Shown piece by piece: positions 24,613-34,622 of a stretch of DNA of 64,000 nucleotides. Source of the DNA: Maritimibacter alkaliphilus (GTDB lineage: Bacteria > Pseudomonadota > Alphaproteobacteria > Rhodobacterales > Rhodobacteraceae); assembly GCF_019801605.1 (NCBI RefSeq), contig NZ_JAHVIT010000002.1:1488001-1552000 (forward strand). Reading direction: 5' to 3'. Position numbers and translations under genes: made by a program. A model generated the notes under the pieces. That model was not told the origin of the DNA. It did no database searches and was given only the letters and a program-made list of their open reading frames with translations. The number at the start of each line of letters is the position of its first letter. Within the stretch, counting starts at the first letter, position 1.

Positions 24613-26007
24613 TCAGGGGGTGATGGGGTCGATGGGCATGGGCGGGGTGCCGCGGGCCTCAATCGCCTCGCCGGCGTCGAGACAGAGGTCCTCGCGCATC
24701 CGGCCCGCGACGATCTGGATGCCGGTGGGGGCGCGGCCCGACAGGCCGGTGGCCACGGCCAGCGTCGGCAGGCCAAGGACGGGCAGGGCGGACTGGAAGA
24801 AGTTGTTGCTGATCACCCAGTCGAGGCCCCGCGACGTGTCTGCATCCGCCGCCATCGGCAGCTGCGAGGAGGTGGGGATCAGAAGCACCGGGTAGGTCTG
24901 CAGGAACCGCAGCCAGTCGCGGACGATATTGGCCCGCCGGGTCAGCGTGTCGCCGAATTCCTCCAGCGTCAGCTCGCCGGACCAGCGGCGCAGCCCCTTG
25001 AGCCAGTTGGTGATCCGGTCGAAGCCCTCGGCCTCTGCCGCGGCGATCAGCCGGTCGGGGGCATCCGCCACCCGGAAGCGGAACATCAGCTGGCTGGCCT
25101 CGCGCAGGGGCGGCAGGCTGTCCAGCTCCACCACGGTCCAGCCGGCATCGCGCAGCCGTTCGGCGGCATCGCGCAGGGCGGCCTCGACTTCGGGCGCGAC
25201 CTCGATCCCGTCGGGCGAGACGCAGAAGGCCGCAAGGCGCGGGTTCGGTCCCGGGGGCGGGGGGGCAAAGGCCCAGGGATCGCGCGGGTCCGCGCCTTCC
25301 ATCACCTGCAGGGCAAGGCGCAGGTCATGGACGCGCCGGGCCAGCGGGCCCTGCACCGACATGATCTGTGCCCCGATGGCGCGGTCGGGGCCGCTGTCGT
25401 TGTAGGTTGCCACGCGGCCCAGGCCGGGCCGCAGCCCGTGGATGCCGCAGGCATAGGCCGGGTAGCGGATCGAGCCGCCGATGTCGTTGCCGTGGGCAAT
25501 GCAGCCGATCCCGGCCGCCGTGGCCGCCGCCGCCCCGCCGGAGGAGCCGCCGGGCGTGAGACCGGGATCGCGCGGGTTGATCGTGGGGCCGTAAAGCCCA
25601 TTGTCGGTGAAGAGCCCGGCGCTGAAGGCGGGCGTATTGGTCCGCCCGAGGATCACGGCCCCCGCCGCGCGCAGCTTCTCCACGACCGGGTTGTCCTCGG
25701 TCGCGATCAGGTCGCGGTTGCGGCGCAGCCCGTTGGTGGTGGCAAAGCCCGCCTGATCCACGTTGACCTTGATGGTGACCGGCACGCCCTCCAGCAGCCG
25801 TGGGGCATGGCCTGCGGCGAGGCGGGCATCCACCGCCGCCGCTTCGGCCAGCACCTCTTCGGGGCGGTGATCCACGACGGCGTTCAGCGCCGGGTTCACC
25901 GCGTCGAGACGGGCAAGGGCCGCCTGTGCGACCTCCGTGGCGGACGCTTGCTTCAACCGGATCATATTCGCGGTCTGGCTGGCGGAGAGCGTCCAGAGGT
26001 CTGTCAT
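24613..26007 (-). CDS. Amidase-signature hydrolase, paralog 2
   Basis: 464-residue amidase-signature protein closely resembling its neighbour. It shares NPALNAVVDHRPEEVLAEAAA, GVPVTIKVNVDQAGFATTNG (lysine near 85), the PGGSSGGAAAAT cis-serine motif and GNDIGGSIRYPAYACG (nucleophile serine). The catalytic triad is intact, so both copies should be active, perhaps on different acyl or amine parts. It starts 11 bases after the M81 gene and ends 27 bases before paralog 1, well inside the same operon. Confidence 0.9.
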   Translation of the reverse strand: MTDLWTLSASQTANMIRLKQASATEVAQAALARLDAVNPALNAVVDHRPEEVLAEAAAVDARLAAGHAPRLLEGVPVTIKVNVDQAGFATTNGLRRNRDLIATEDNPVVEKLRAAGAVILGRTNTPAFSAGLFTDNGLYGPTINPRDPGLTPGGSSGGAAAATAAGIGCIAHGNDIGGSIRYPAYACGIHGLRPGLGRVATYNDSGPDRAIGAQIMSVQGPLARRVHDLRLALQVMEGADPRDPWAFAPPPPGPNPRLAAFCVSPDGIEVAPEVEAALRDAAERLRDAGWTVVELDSLPPLREASQLMFRFRVADAPDRLIAAAEAEGFDRITNWLKGLRRWSGELTLEEFGDTLTRRANIVRDWLRFLQTYPVLLIPTSSQLPMAADADTSRGLDWVISNNFFQSALPVLGLPTLAVATGLSGRAPTGIQIVAGRMREDLCLDAGEAIEARGTPPMPIDPITP

Positions 26008-26018
26008 GGCGGGTCCTT

Positions 26019-27542
26019 TCAGGCGTCGGCAGCTGTCTTCGTTTCGGCGAAGGTGGGTCCGCCGGGCATCATGCGCAGGTCTTCAGGCAGGTTGTGCCAG
26101 GTCCAGTCGGTCGAGCGCATCATCATCTCGCCCGGGGCGACGGCGGTGATGATCTCACCGGCGATGGGGCGGAAATCGGCGCGGAAGTGGATCGCGCTCT
26201 TGGCGACGATGATGTTTTCCGTCGTGGGCTCGATCCCGAGGTAGCGCAGCATCTCCTGATCGGCGAGCTGTGCCTTGGCCGAGGCGACGGCGATGCGCAC
26301 CCCGCCGATGCGCAGGCAGGCGGAGGGGCCGAGCCGCATGGTCCGCCCGCCGTAGAACGGGCCCTTGGTCTGGAACACACCGTCGGAAAGGGCCTCGACG
26401 GTGAAGGTCGCCTCGAAGGGGCTGTCGCCCTTGGCGGGCGAGCGCCCGCCGAGCGCCACCGTGATCTGCCCGCCGACGCCGGCAGCGTGGGCGGCCTTGG
26501 CGGCCTCGGGGTCGTAGACGAGGCCCGCGCTTGCGCCCTGCACGTCATGGGCCACCAGCGCCTTGATCAGCCCCATCGTGTCGGAGGAACCGCCCGCACC
26601 GGGGTTGTCCTGCGCATCCGCGATGACCACGGGTGTCACGCCCGCGGCATTCAGCTCCAGCGCCTTTTCCACCGCCGCGTCGGGCGTGTAGAGCGGCCCT
26701 TCGAAGTCCATCTCGGCGGCGACGACAGCGGCGTTCAGCGGATCGCAGGCGGCAGCGGCCTGCTCGGGCTTGTCGCCATAGGCCCAGACCACCGGGCCGC
26801 ACATCGGGATGTCCGCCGCCGGGAAGCCCATGCAGTAGGAGACGGAGGGCGCACCCGTCTCGGCCTCCAGCGTGCCGACGAGGGCATAAAGGTCGCGGGC
26901 GGGGGCATCCTCGGTCGATTGCCAGCAGATCGGCTTCATGTAGGGGATCCGCGCCATGGCCTTGGCGAAGGGCTTGCCATGGGCCATGCGGCGGGTGAGC
27001 AGCGCATGGGCCTTGCGGCCGGTTTCGGCCATGTCCACGTGCGGGTAGGTGCGGAAGGCCACCATCGCGTCCGACAGGTCCATCATCCGCTGCGAGACAT
27101 TGGCATGCAGGTCGAGGCTGACGATGATCGGCATGTCGGGCCCGGTGACGGCGCGGATGCGCTCCAGCAGTTCGCCCTCGCCGTCCTCGGCATGTTCCGC
27201 GACCATGGCACCATGCAGGTCGAGGTAGACCGCATCGGCGGGCAGGGCGGCGGCGATCCGGTCTACGATCTCGCCCGCGATCCGGTCATAGGTCTCCTTC
27301 ACCACGTAGCCCGAGGGCACCGCAGCGGTCCAGAGCAGGGTCTCCACCTCGTCGCCCGCGGCCTGCGCGGCCAGCAGGAAGCCCGCGCCGGCGAGGTTCA
27401 CCTCGGGGTTCAGGGCGGTACGGACATCCGCGCCGGTGCAGAAGCCCGGGAAGCCGCCGCCGTGGGCAAAGGCCGCATCATCGGCGCGGCTGTCGGCAAA
27501 GGTGTTGGTCTCGTGGTTGAAACCGGCAAGCAGGATGCGCAT
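26019..27542 (-). CDS. M81-family metallopeptidase, MlrC (microcystinase C)-like
   Basis: 507-residue zinc hydrolase of family M81, whose named member MlrC cuts linearised microcystin and the Adda residue. The N-terminus MRILLAGFNHETNTFA is the family start. The zinc-site segments are readable as YLDLHGAM near 120, SLDLHANVS near 145 and RTYPHVDMAE near 167. The C-terminal MlrC domain begins near 300 (VVIADAQDNPGAGGSSDT). Most bacteria carrying M81 genes next to Dpp-type transporters do not meet microcystin, so the real substrate is probably another amide or peptide. It lies in the operon between the double ATPase and the tandem amidases. Confidence 0.9.
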   Translation of the reverse strand: MRILLAGFNHETNTFADSRADDAAFAHGGGFPGFCTGADVRTALNPEVNLAGAGFLLAAQAAGDEVETLLWTAAVPSGYVVKETYDRIAGEIVDRIAAALPADAVYLDLHGAMVAEHAEDGEGELLERIRAVTGPDMPIIVSLDLHANVSQRMMDLSDAMVAFRTYPHVDMAETGRKAHALLTRRMAHGKPFAKAMARIPYMKPICWQSTEDAPARDLYALVGTLEAETGAPSVSYCMGFPAADIPMCGPVVWAYGDKPEQAAAACDPLNAAVVAAEMDFEGPLYTPDAAVEKALELNAAGVTPVVIADAQDNPGAGGSSDTMGLIKALVAHDVQGASAGLVYDPEAAKAAHAAGVGGQITVALGGRSPAKGDSPFEATFTVEALSDGVFQTKGPFYGGRTMRLGPSACLRIGGVRIAVASAKAQLADQEMLRYLGIEPTTENIIVAKSAIHFRADFRPIAGEIITAVAPGEMMMRSTDWTWHNLPEDLRMMPGGPTFAETKTAADA

Positions 27543-27579
27543 TGCCTGTCCTTTCTTGGTTCTCGTCTTCGTTCCGGGA

Positions 27580-29223
27580 TCAGACCGCGACGGCGGCGGT
27601 GGCGGGCCGGAAGTTCTGGAAATCCCAGTCCGGGGCCGGGGCCGCGTCGATCAGGGCCCGGGTATAGGCGTGCTGCGGGTTGGCGAGGATGTCGCGCGCC
27701 GCGCCGTGCTCCACGATCTTGCCCTTCTGCATCACGACCACCGTATTGCAGATCTGGGCGGCGACGCGCAGGTCGTGGGTGATGAAGAGGATCGACACGC
27801 CGGTGTTGTCCCGGATGTCCTCCAACAGCTTCAGCACCTGCGCCTGCACCGTCACGTCCAGTGCCGAGACCGCCTCGTCCGCGATCAGAAGGTCGGGCTT
27901 CATCACCACCGCGCGCGCGATGGCGACCCGCTGGCGCTGCCCGCCCGAGAACTGGTGCGGATAGCGGTTCATGACCGAGGCGGGCATGTTCACCAGCTCC
28001 AGCGTCTCGCCGACGCGCTTCTTCGCCTCGGCCTCGTCCATGCCGTAGTTGATCAGCCCCTCCATCAGGGACTGGCCGATGGTGCGGCGCGGGTTGAGCG
28101 AACGGTAGGGATCCTGGAAGATGTACTGCACCTGCTTGCGCACGTCGCGCAGGTTGTTCATCGGCACGATGTCCCGCCCGTTGACGACGACCGAGCCCTC
28201 GGTCGGATCGGTCAGCCGCATGACGCAGCGCGCCACGGTCGACTTGCCCGAGCCGCTTTCGCCGATGATGCCGGTGATCTCGCCCTTGTGGACGGTGAAG
28301 TTGATGTCCTGCGCCGCAAGCACGGTGTTGTCGGAGAGCAGGCCCTTCTTGCCGTAGCGCTTTTGCAACGAGATCACGTCCAGCACCTTGGGCTGGGCCG
28401 CGATCGGCTCGCGGCGGGGGATCAGGCTGGGCACCGAGGAGACCAGCATCCGGGTGTAGTCCTTCTTGGGCGCGGTCAGGATCTCGTCCCGCGTGCCGGT
28501 CTCCACCAGGTCACCGCGGTTCATCACCACGATGCGGTCCGCGATCTCGGACACCACGCCGAAGTCGTGGGTCACGAAGACAACGGCGGTCTTCTCCTGC
28601 TCCTGCAATTCCTTGATGAGGTAGAGGATCTGCTTCTGCGTCGTCACGTCGAGCGCGGTGGTCGGCTCGTCCGCGAGCAGCAGGCGCGGGCGCAGGATCA
28701 GCGCCATGGCGATCACGATCCGCTGCCGTTGCCCGCCGGAGAGCTCATGCGGGTAGGATTTGTAGACCCGCTCGATGTCGGGCAGGTGCACCCGGTCGAG
28801 CATGGAGAGGACCTTCTTGCGGCGCTCGGCCGGGCTGTCCTTGGTGTGCAGGCGCAGCACCTCGTCGATCTGGTCGCCCACGGTCTTCACCGGGTTCAGC
28901 GCCGTCATCGGCTCCTGGAAGACCATGGCGACGGAGGCGGCGCGCAGCTCGCGCATCCGGGCGGGGGTGACCTTCAGGATGTCTTCGCCATCCAGCATGA
29001 TCCGGCCGCCGGTGACCTGCAGCGCGTCCTTGGGCAGCAGGCCCATCACCGCCATCGAGGTCACAGATTTGCCAGAGCCGGATTCGCCCACGATGCAGAC
29101 CGTTTCGCCTTCCTTCACGTCGAAGGAGATGTTGCGCACGATGGGTTTCTGGCCCTTGGGGCGGGTGTCTACCGTCACGTCCTCGACCGAAAGGACGACT
29201 TGGCTGTCGGGAGTGGTCGTCAT
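27580..29223 (-). CDS. Dipeptide/oligopeptide ABC transporter, fused double ATP-binding protein (DppD-DppF type)
   Basis: 547 residues containing two complete ABC ATPase domains. The first has Walker A GESGSGKS near 40, signature LSGGQRQR near 160 and Walker [13 protein letters not shown]. The second, from about 280, has Walker A GESGSGKS, signature FSGGQRQR and Walker [13 protein letters not shown]. Each is followed by an oligopeptide-type C-terminal extension, the first visible as the [14 protein letters not shown] linker. Such fusions (GsiA/YejF type) energise peptide and opine importers. It follows the two permease genes. Confidence 0.95.
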   Translation of the reverse strand: MTTTPDSQVVLSVEDVTVDTRPKGQKPIVRNISFDVKEGETVCIVGESGSGKSVTSMAVMGLLPKDALQVTGGRIMLDGEDILKVTPARMRELRAASVAMVFQEPMTALNPVKTVGDQIDEVLRLHTKDSPAERRKKVLSMLDRVHLPDIERVYKSYPHELSGGQRQRIVIAMALILRPRLLLADEPTTALDVTTQKQILYLIKELQEQEKTAVVFVTHDFGVVSEIADRIVVMNRGDLVETGTRDEILTAPKKDYTRMLVSSVPSLIPRREPIAAQPKVLDVISLQKRYGKKGLLSDNTVLAAQDINFTVHKGEITGIIGESGSGKSTVARCVMRLTDPTEGSVVVNGRDIVPMNNLRDVRKQVQYIFQDPYRSLNPRRTIGQSLMEGLINYGMDEAEAKKRVGETLELVNMPASVMNRYPHQFSGGQRQRVAIARAVVMKPDLLIADEAVSALDVTVQAQVLKLLEDIRDNTGVSILFITHDLRVAAQICNTVVVMQKGKIVEHGAARDILANPQHAYTRALIDAAPAPDWDFQNFRPATAAVAV

Positions 29224-29243
29224 GATGATGTTCCTCGTCTCGG

Positions 29244-30161
29244 TCAGATACGTTTGGCCATGCGCGGGTCGAGACGGTCGCGCAGAACATCGCCCAGCAT
29301 GTTCACGCTCAGCACGGTGAGCGAGACCATGACGCCGGGGTAGAGGATGAGTTCGGGCTTCACGAGGAAGTAGAGACGGCCATCGGCCATCATGTTGCCC
29401 CAGCTGGGCGTCTCGGGCGGCACGCCGGCGCCGAGGAAGGACAGGATCGATTCCGTCATGATTGCCGAGGCGAAGATATAGGTGCCCTGCACGATCAGCG
29501 GCGCGATCGTGTTGGGCAGCATGTGGCGGGTGATCATCTTGATCGTGGAGGTGCCGAGGACCGAGGCCGCCTCGACGTAGGGTTCGTTGCGCACCCCCAT
29601 GATGACCGAGCGGACCATGCGCGCGACGCGGGGCACCTCGGGGATCGAGATGGCGATCAGCACGGTGGTCAGCGTGGCGCCGGAAATGGCGACAAGGGCG
29701 ATGGCCAGCAGGATGCCGGGGATCGCCATGAGGCCGTCCATGAAGCGCATGATGACGATGTCGGCCCAGCGGAAGTAGCCCGTCAGCACGCCGAAGAAGA
29801 CGCCCGCCAGCAGGGCGACGACGACGGTGCCGGCCCCCACGGCGAGGGAGATGCGCGCGCCGTAGACGACGCGGGAATAGAGATCGCGGCCGAAGCTGTC
29901 AGTGCCCAGCCAATGGGCGGCGGTGGAGCCCTGCAGACGCTGCGACGGGTCCAGCCGCACCGGGTCCACGGTGCCGAGGTAGGGCGCGAAGACCGCCATG
30001 AGGATGATCAGCAGCAGGACCACGGCCGAGATGCGGGCCGGCCAGGTCGAGAGGATGCCGCGGATCAGCTGTCCGAAGCCGGAGGCATTCTGCGCCTCTT
30101 CCATGTCGGGAAGATCGAGCGCCTCCTCGGCTTTCATCGTGTTTCCGCTGTCAGTGGTCAT
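29244..30161 (-). CDS. Dipeptide/oligopeptide ABC transporter permease (DppC type)
   Basis: 305-residue inner-membrane permease with about six helices after a cytosolic N-terminus. It shows the OppC N-terminal domain (LIRGILSTWPARISAVVLLL), the LGTDSFGRDLYSRVVYGARIS segment that marks DppC proteins (given here in part: GTDSFGRDLYSR), and the EAA loop EAASVLGTSTIKMITRHMLP near 205. I start at MTTDSGNTMK, because the 28 upstream codons are not family-like. The gap of 93 bases to dppB is the largest within the transporter genes. Confidence 0.94.
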   Translation of the reverse strand: MTTDSGNTMKAEEALDLPDMEEAQNASGFGQLIRGILSTWPARISAVVLLLIILMAVFAPYLGTVDPVRLDPSQRLQGSTAAHWLGTDSFGRDLYSRVVYGARISLAVGAGTVVVALLAGVFFGVLTGYFRWADIVIMRFMDGLMAIPGILLAIALVAISGATLTTVLIAISIPEVPRVARMVRSVIMGVRNEPYVEAASVLGTSTIKMITRHMLPNTIAPLIVQGTYIFASAIMTESILSFLGAGVPPETPSWGNMMADGRLYFLVKPELILYPGVMVSLTVLSVNMLGDVLRDRLDPRMAKRI

Positions 30162-30254
30162 GGTGTACGTCCGTTGCTTGCGGCTCTTGGTGGGCCGCGT
30201 GTTCTTGTCCCCGTTGGACCGGCCCCCGGGGCAGGGGGCCGGCAAGCCGCCAGG

Positions 30255-31196
30255 TCAGTAGCGGATCCGCGGATCGAAGAGCCCGTAGAGCAGGTCGACC
30301 GACAGGTTGATGAAGACGTAGATCGTCGAGAAGAGCAGGATCACGGCCTGGATGACGGTGTAATCCCGGGCCAGCACCGCCTCGAGGACGAGACGGCCGA
30401 GGCCGGGGATGTTGAACACCGACTCGGTCACCACCACGCCGGAAATCAGCATGGCGATGGAGACACCGATGATCGTGACGATCGGCACGGCGGCATTGCG
30501 CAGCGCGTGTTCGGTCATCACCCCGCGTTCCGTCTGGCCCTTGGCCCGAGCGGTACGGATGTAATCCTCGCCCATCACCTCGATCACGTTGGTCCGCACG
30601 ATGCGGGCGATCAGGGCGATATAGGGGAAGCTCAGCGCGATGGAGGGGAGAACCAGCCGCGAGGCGAATTCTCCGAACCCGTCCGCTATGGGCTTGTAGC
30701 CCTGCACGGGGAACCATCCCAGCTTGCGCGCGAAGATCAGGATCATGACGTAGCCGATGATGAACACCGGCACCGAGAAGCCGACAACCGACCCGGCCAT
30801 GACCAGCCGGTCCAGCCACTTGCCCTGCTGCCAGGCCGCGATGACCCCCAGCGGCAGCGCGACGGCCACCGCCAGGATGATCGTGGTGGTGCTGAGCGCC
30901 AGAGTCGGCCACAGCCGGTCCATGACAAGCTCGGTCACCGGCTTGCCGGACACCAGCGAGGTGCCGAAGTCACCCCGGCCGATGTCGCCCAGCCAGATCA
31001 CCAGCTGTTCGAGCAGCGGGCGGTTCAGCCCCATGCTCTCGCGCAGATCGGCAAGCTGTTCGGAGGTTGCGTTGGGGCCGGCGATCATGACCGCCGGGTC
31101 ACCGGGCGAGAGGCGCAGGACCATGAAGACGATGACCGCCACCATGAACAGCACCGGCACCGCCGAGAGGACCCGTTTGACAACGAAGCTCAGCAT
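30255..31196 (-). CDS. Dipeptide/oligopeptide ABC transporter permease (DppB type)
   Basis: 313-residue inner-membrane permease. The DppB/OppB hallmarks are the N-terminal VFMVLRLSPGDPA, the six-helix core and the EAA loop DYIRTARAKGQTERGVMTEH near 200. It forms the transmembrane heterodimer with the DppC-type protein. It starts six bases after the binding protein gene, so the two are likely translationally coupled. Confidence 0.95.
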   Translation of the reverse strand: MLSFVVKRVLSAVPVLFMVAVIVFMVLRLSPGDPAVMIAGPNATSEQLADLRESMGLNRPLLEQLVIWLGDIGRGDFGTSLVSGKPVTELVMDRLWPTLALSTTTIILAVAVALPLGVIAAWQQGKWLDRLVMAGSVVGFSVPVFIIGYVMILIFARKLGWFPVQGYKPIADGFGEFASRLVLPSIALSFPYIALIARIVRTNVIEVMGEDYIRTARAKGQTERGVMTEHALRNAAVPIVTIIGVSIAMLISGVVVTESVFNIPGLGRLVLEAVLARDYTVIQAVILLFSTIYVFINLSVDLLYGLFDPRIRY

Positions 31197-31202
31197 ACTT
31201 GA

Positions 31203-32792
31203 TCACTCGGCCTTTTCGACGTTCCAGAACACCGGCGCCTCGGATTCCACGAGACCGGTCAGCTTGGACGAATAGGCGTTCACGTTGAAGAGTTCGCCCA
31301 TCGGGACCATGACGCCGTTGTCGATGACCAGTTCGTCGATCTTCTTGGCGTATTCGATCTGCTGATCCACGTCGGCGGTCTGTGCGATCGCCATGCGCAG
31401 CTCTTCGATCTCGGGCACGTCGGGCCAGCCGAACCATGCCGAATCGCCGCCAGCCGCGACGCCGATGAAGCCGATCGGGTTGGCCACGTCGGGCAGCACG
31501 TTGGTGGTGGAGAACATGTTCCAGCCGCCGTCGGCCAGCGTCGCCTTGGAGGCGCGGCGGGCAACGACCGAGGCCCAGTCCATCGAGACCATGTCGACGG
31601 TGAAGCCTGCGTCACGCAGCTGTGCCGCGATGACCGGGCCCTGCGGGTTCAGCGTGGCGAGGTCGGTGGCGTGCATCAGCAGGATCGGGGTGCCGTCATA
31701 GCCCACTTCGTCGAGGATCGCCTTGGCCTCTTCGGGGTGCGCATTCATGATGTCATCGGCGCGGTAGTCGTAGTTGTAGATCGAGCCGCAGCCGAAGACC
31801 GCTGCACAGGCCTGCGAGTAGTCCGACCCGGCACCGACCTGCGCGTCCAGCATGGGCTGCTGGCCAAGCGCGAGCAGCACGGCTTCGCGGTACTTCGGAT
31901 TGTCGAAGGGCGGCAGGGTGTGGTTCATCCGCACGAGGTTCTGCGAACCCTGCTTCTTCACCTGACGGGTGCTGATGTCGGGGTTGCCCTCGATCACCGG
32001 CAGCAGGTCATGCGGGGTCTGCTCGAGGAAGTCGATCTCGCCGGACATCAGCGCGTTGAGCGAGGTCATCGGGTCGGGCATCGTGGTCCAGACCACTTCG
32101 TCGACCTTCACGACCTTGGCGCCGGCCATGCCGTCGGACGGCTCTTCACGGGGCACGTATTCCTCGAACTTGGCGAAGGTGGCCGAGACGCCGGGACGAT
32201 AGTCTTCCTCGACGAACTTGAAGGGGCCGGACCCGATGGTCGAGGTGATCGGCTCGCTCACGGGGGTGGCCGCGACCGAGGCGGGCATGATGAAGGGGGC
32301 GAGGCCCGAGGGCTTGGACAGGGCGATCAGCGCGATGCCGGTGGGCTCGCCGAAGGTCATGGTCCAGGTCTTGTCGTCGACGGCGACCATTTCGGTCATC
32401 AGCGAGGCCATCACCTGGCCGGTCTTGTCGACCTTGCTCCAGCGGGTGACCGAGGCGACGACGTCTTCCGCGGTGACGGGCGCGCCATCGTGGAAGGTCA
32501 GGCCGTCGCGCAGGGTGAAGGTGTATGTCTTGCCGTCCTCGGAGACTTCCCAGCTGGCCATCTGGGGCTGCGGGGTGCCTGCGCTGTCGAGCGCCAGCGG
32601 CGTGTCGTAGATCATGTAACCGAAGTTACGCAGGATGTAGGCGGTGCTGATGACCGGGTCCACGGCGCGCAGCGGTGCGTGCATCACGGCGGTGATGGTC
32701 TGCGCCTGAACGGCGGCGCCGGACACGGTGCCAAGCGCGAGCGCCAGCATCGTCGGCTTCAGCAGGTTGCTGCAGAAACTTTTGGTGAGCAT
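31203..32792 (-). CDS. ABC transporter periplasmic substrate-binding protein (SBP family 5, DppA type)
   Basis: 529-residue exported binding protein. The signal peptide ends after VQAQ near residue 32 (LALALGTVSGAAVQA). Family 5 features are YTFTLRDGLTFHDGAPVTAEDV near 95, the loop before YSVTRW-like VVASVTRW, and PPFDNPKYREAVLLAL near 300. Family 5 binders accept peptides, opines, nickel and glycosides, so the ligand cannot be named. It is the first gene of the long minus-strand operon. The GntR-type palindrome at 32833-32846 lies 41 bases upstream of its ATG, in promoter position, and the ribosome binding site is GGGAG. Confidence 0.95.
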   Translation of the reverse strand: MLTKSFCSNLLKPTMLALALGTVSGAAVQAQTITAVMHAPLRAVDPVISTAYILRNFGYMIYDTPLALDSAGTPQPQMASWEVSEDGKTYTFTLRDGLTFHDGAPVTAEDVVASVTRWSKVDKTGQVMASLMTEMVAVDDKTWTMTFGEPTGIALIALSKPSGLAPFIMPASVAATPVSEPITSTIGSGPFKFVEEDYRPGVSATFAKFEEYVPREEPSDGMAGAKVVKVDEVVWTTMPDPMTSLNALMSGEIDFLEQTPHDLLPVIEGNPDISTRQVKKQGSQNLVRMNHTLPPFDNPKYREAVLLALGQQPMLDAQVGAGSDYSQACAAVFGCGSIYNYDYRADDIMNAHPEEAKAILDEVGYDGTPILLMHATDLATLNPQGPVIAAQLRDAGFTVDMVSMDWASVVARRASKATLADGGWNMFSTTNVLPDVANPIGFIGVAAGGDSAWFGWPDVPEIEELRMAIAQTADVDQQIEYAKKIDELVIDNGVMVPMGELFNVNAYSSKLTGLVESEAPVFWNVEKAE

Positions 32793-32832
32793 TTCAGTCT
32801 CCCTGACAGACTTATGGGGATTATTATTCGAC

Positions 32833-32846
32833 GATTGTCGTCAATC
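32833..32846. promoter_or_regulatory. GntR-type operator 1, GATTGTCGTCAATC, upstream of the ABC binding protein gene
   Basis: Near-perfect palindrome identical to those at 34494-34507 and 38396-38409. On the minus strand it contains TTGACG, a possible -35 hexamer, followed by the AT-rich TAATAAT, so a bound repressor would block the promoter of the ABC/amidase operon. Confidence 0.75.
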
Positions 32847-33060
32847 ATCATTCCCGAGGATAGGACCGAAGTTTTTTGCGAGGCAACGATGAACCCGAGG
32901 TCGGTCCGAGATTCCTGTCATAAGACTGTCGTGCAAATGCAGAAAAGTAATTAATCTTTTAGAATCAGATACGTGGCATGTTGCGAATTTGCCGATTTTC
33001 TGTGCGTTCTGCGCTGCGGCGTAATATGCGGCCGCCTTGCCGCGGGCCCAAACGCAAAGG

Positions 33061-33083
33061 CCCGGCCACACGGGGTGGCCGGG
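33061..33083 (-). terminator. Terminator of the first M20 hydrolase gene
   Basis: Arms CCCGGCCA and TGGCCGGG with a seven-base loop. On the minus strand it is followed by CCTTTGCGTTT, about 28 bases beyond the stop codon. It separates this gene from the ABC operon. A second inverted repeat, TGACCTG and CAGGTCA, overlaps the stop codon. Confidence 0.65.
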
Positions 33084-33110
33084 AGCGCAGCGCCTTGACC
33101 TGAGTGCAGG

Positions 33111-34394
33111 TCAGATGTCTTCGGTGCCGCACCACTCGGCAATGAAGAGCGCCATGGACTGGGTCGTCTGGCGCAGGGATTCGAGGTTCACGCATTCATC
33201 GAACCCATGGGAGAGCTTGCCCTCGGGCCCGTAGTTCAGCACCGGGATCTTGTTGTAGAGCGCATAGACCCGCGCATCGATGTAGGCGGGGGTTGTGAAG
33301 CTTTCGAGCTTGGTGCCGAAGGTCGCCTCGTGGGCGCGGCCCAGCGTTTCCTCGGCCTCGGAGCCGGGGGCAAGGACGAAGCCTTCGGAGTTGAAGCCGT
33401 TCTGGGTGAAGGTCGGCAGGTTCTGGGCGAGGAACGGGTCCTGCTTGGCGAAGGCGAGAGCGTGGTCCGTGATCTCCTTCAGCTTGTCCTGCGCCTTCTG
33501 GCCCGGGTAGATCGACACGCGCACCTGGAACTTGCACCACGCCGGCACGGAGGAGCCCCAGTCGCCGCCCTCGATCTTGCCGATGTTGAGGTTGATCGGG
33601 TGGTCCAGATCGGCGAACTCCGGGTGCTGGTCCTTCTCGGCGTTCCACTTCTCCTCGACCTCGCGCAGGGCGCCCATCAGGCGATAGGCGCTGTCGATGG
33701 CGTTGTTGCCGGTGCCCATGACGCTGACATGGGTCGGGAAGCCGCGCACCAGCACCTCGAACCAGAGCACGCCGACGGCGCAGCGCGCCAGTTGCATGCC
33801 CGAGGGCTCGGGGATCATGGCCGCGTCGGCGGTATAGCCGCGCAGGAAGCATTGCAGCGCGCCGTTGCCGGTCGATTCCTCCTCGACCACCGATTGCAGG
33901 TGGACGGTGGCCGCCGGTTGCAGGCCGATCCGCTTCAGCGCCTCCAGTGCATAGACGTTGGCCGAGGCCCCGGCCTTCATGTCGCCCGCGCCGCGGCCGT
34001 ACATCCAGCCGTCGACGATCTCGGCCGCGTAGGGGTCATGTTCCCACATCTCGCGCGGGCCCACCGGCACCACGTCGAGGTGATGCTGAAGGATCAGAGA
34101 ATGGCCCGTGGCCTGCTTCGGGTGATGGGTGCCCACCACGATCGGCGCCCGCGAGTGGGTGGCGGAGAAGGGCGCGCCGCCCTCGTGGGCGGTCAGCGCG
34201 GCCTCGTCCATGGCGAAGCGGTCCATCGTCATGCCGCGCGCGGCGAAGTCCTTGTAGATGAACTCCTGCAGCGGCACTTCCTCGCCGCGCTGCGAGGCGA
34301 AGGAGACCAGCGTCTTGAGGTAGGCGGTCTGCTCCTCGAAGCCATCGTCCACGGATTTCAGGATTTTCTCTTTGAGGTCTGCGCTGAGGGGCAT
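33111..34394 (-). CDS. M20-family metallohydrolase (ArgE/DapE-like), copy 1
   Basis: 427-residue di-zinc aminoacylase/deacylase type. Metal ligands are visible in LQHHLDVVPVG (HxD), GRGAGDMKAG, VEEESTGNGA (catalytic and bridging glutamates) and MIPEPSG. The dimerisation domain covers about residues 190-320 (GFPTHVSVMGTGNNAID). Members split acyl or peptide bonds at free carboxylates. I start at MPLSADLKEK (34394) because the 46 upstream codons are not family-like. It is a separate unit with its own operator at 34494-34507 and its own terminator. Confidence 0.9.
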   Translation of the reverse strand: MPLSADLKEKILKSVDDGFEEQTAYLKTLVSFASQRGEEVPLQEFIYKDFAARGMTMDRFAMDEAALTAHEGGAPFSATHSRAPIVVGTHHPKQATGHSLILQHHLDVVPVGPREMWEHDPYAAEIVDGWMYGRGAGDMKAGASANVYALEALKRIGLQPAATVHLQSVVEEESTGNGALQCFLRGYTADAAMIPEPSGMQLARCAVGVLWFEVLVRGFPTHVSVMGTGNNAIDSAYRLMGALREVEEKWNAEKDQHPEFADLDHPINLNIGKIEGGDWGSSVPAWCKFQVRVSIYPGQKAQDKLKEITDHALAFAKQDPFLAQNLPTFTQNGFNSEGFVLAPGSEAEETLGRAHEATFGTKLESFTTPAYIDARVYALYNKIPVLNYGPEGKLSHGFDECVNLESLRQTTQSMALFIAEWCGTEDI

Positions 34395-34493
34395 CGCGGT
34401 TCTTCCAGTCTGATGGTGTCGGTACAGGTCGTGAAACGGGGTCATGGAACGGGTCGTGGCGGGGCGCCGGCCCGCTGTTGGCGGCGCTGTGAT

Positions 34494-34507
34494 GATTGTC
34501 GTCAATC
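34494..34507. promoter_or_regulatory. GntR-type operator 2, GATTGTCGTCAATC, upstream of the M20 gene
   Basis: Same 14 bases as operators 1 and 3, 100 bases upstream of the M20 ATG at 34394, in the gap behind the phospho-lyase stop. Confidence 0.75.
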
Positions 34508-34622
34508 CAAGCCGGGTCTGCCGCGGCGTCAATGGGCCACGTCAGCCTGCGCGCGTTTTACGCGATCACCCGCCGGACTGCGCCACTTTGGCGGGCACTG
34601 GCGGGCTGTCGTGCGACCGGGC

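Noticed and set aside
26019..27542. True microcystin degradation locus (mlrC)
   Set aside because: Only the M81 family member is present, without mlrA, mlrB or mlrD-type neighbours. The surrounding regulon points to another substrate.
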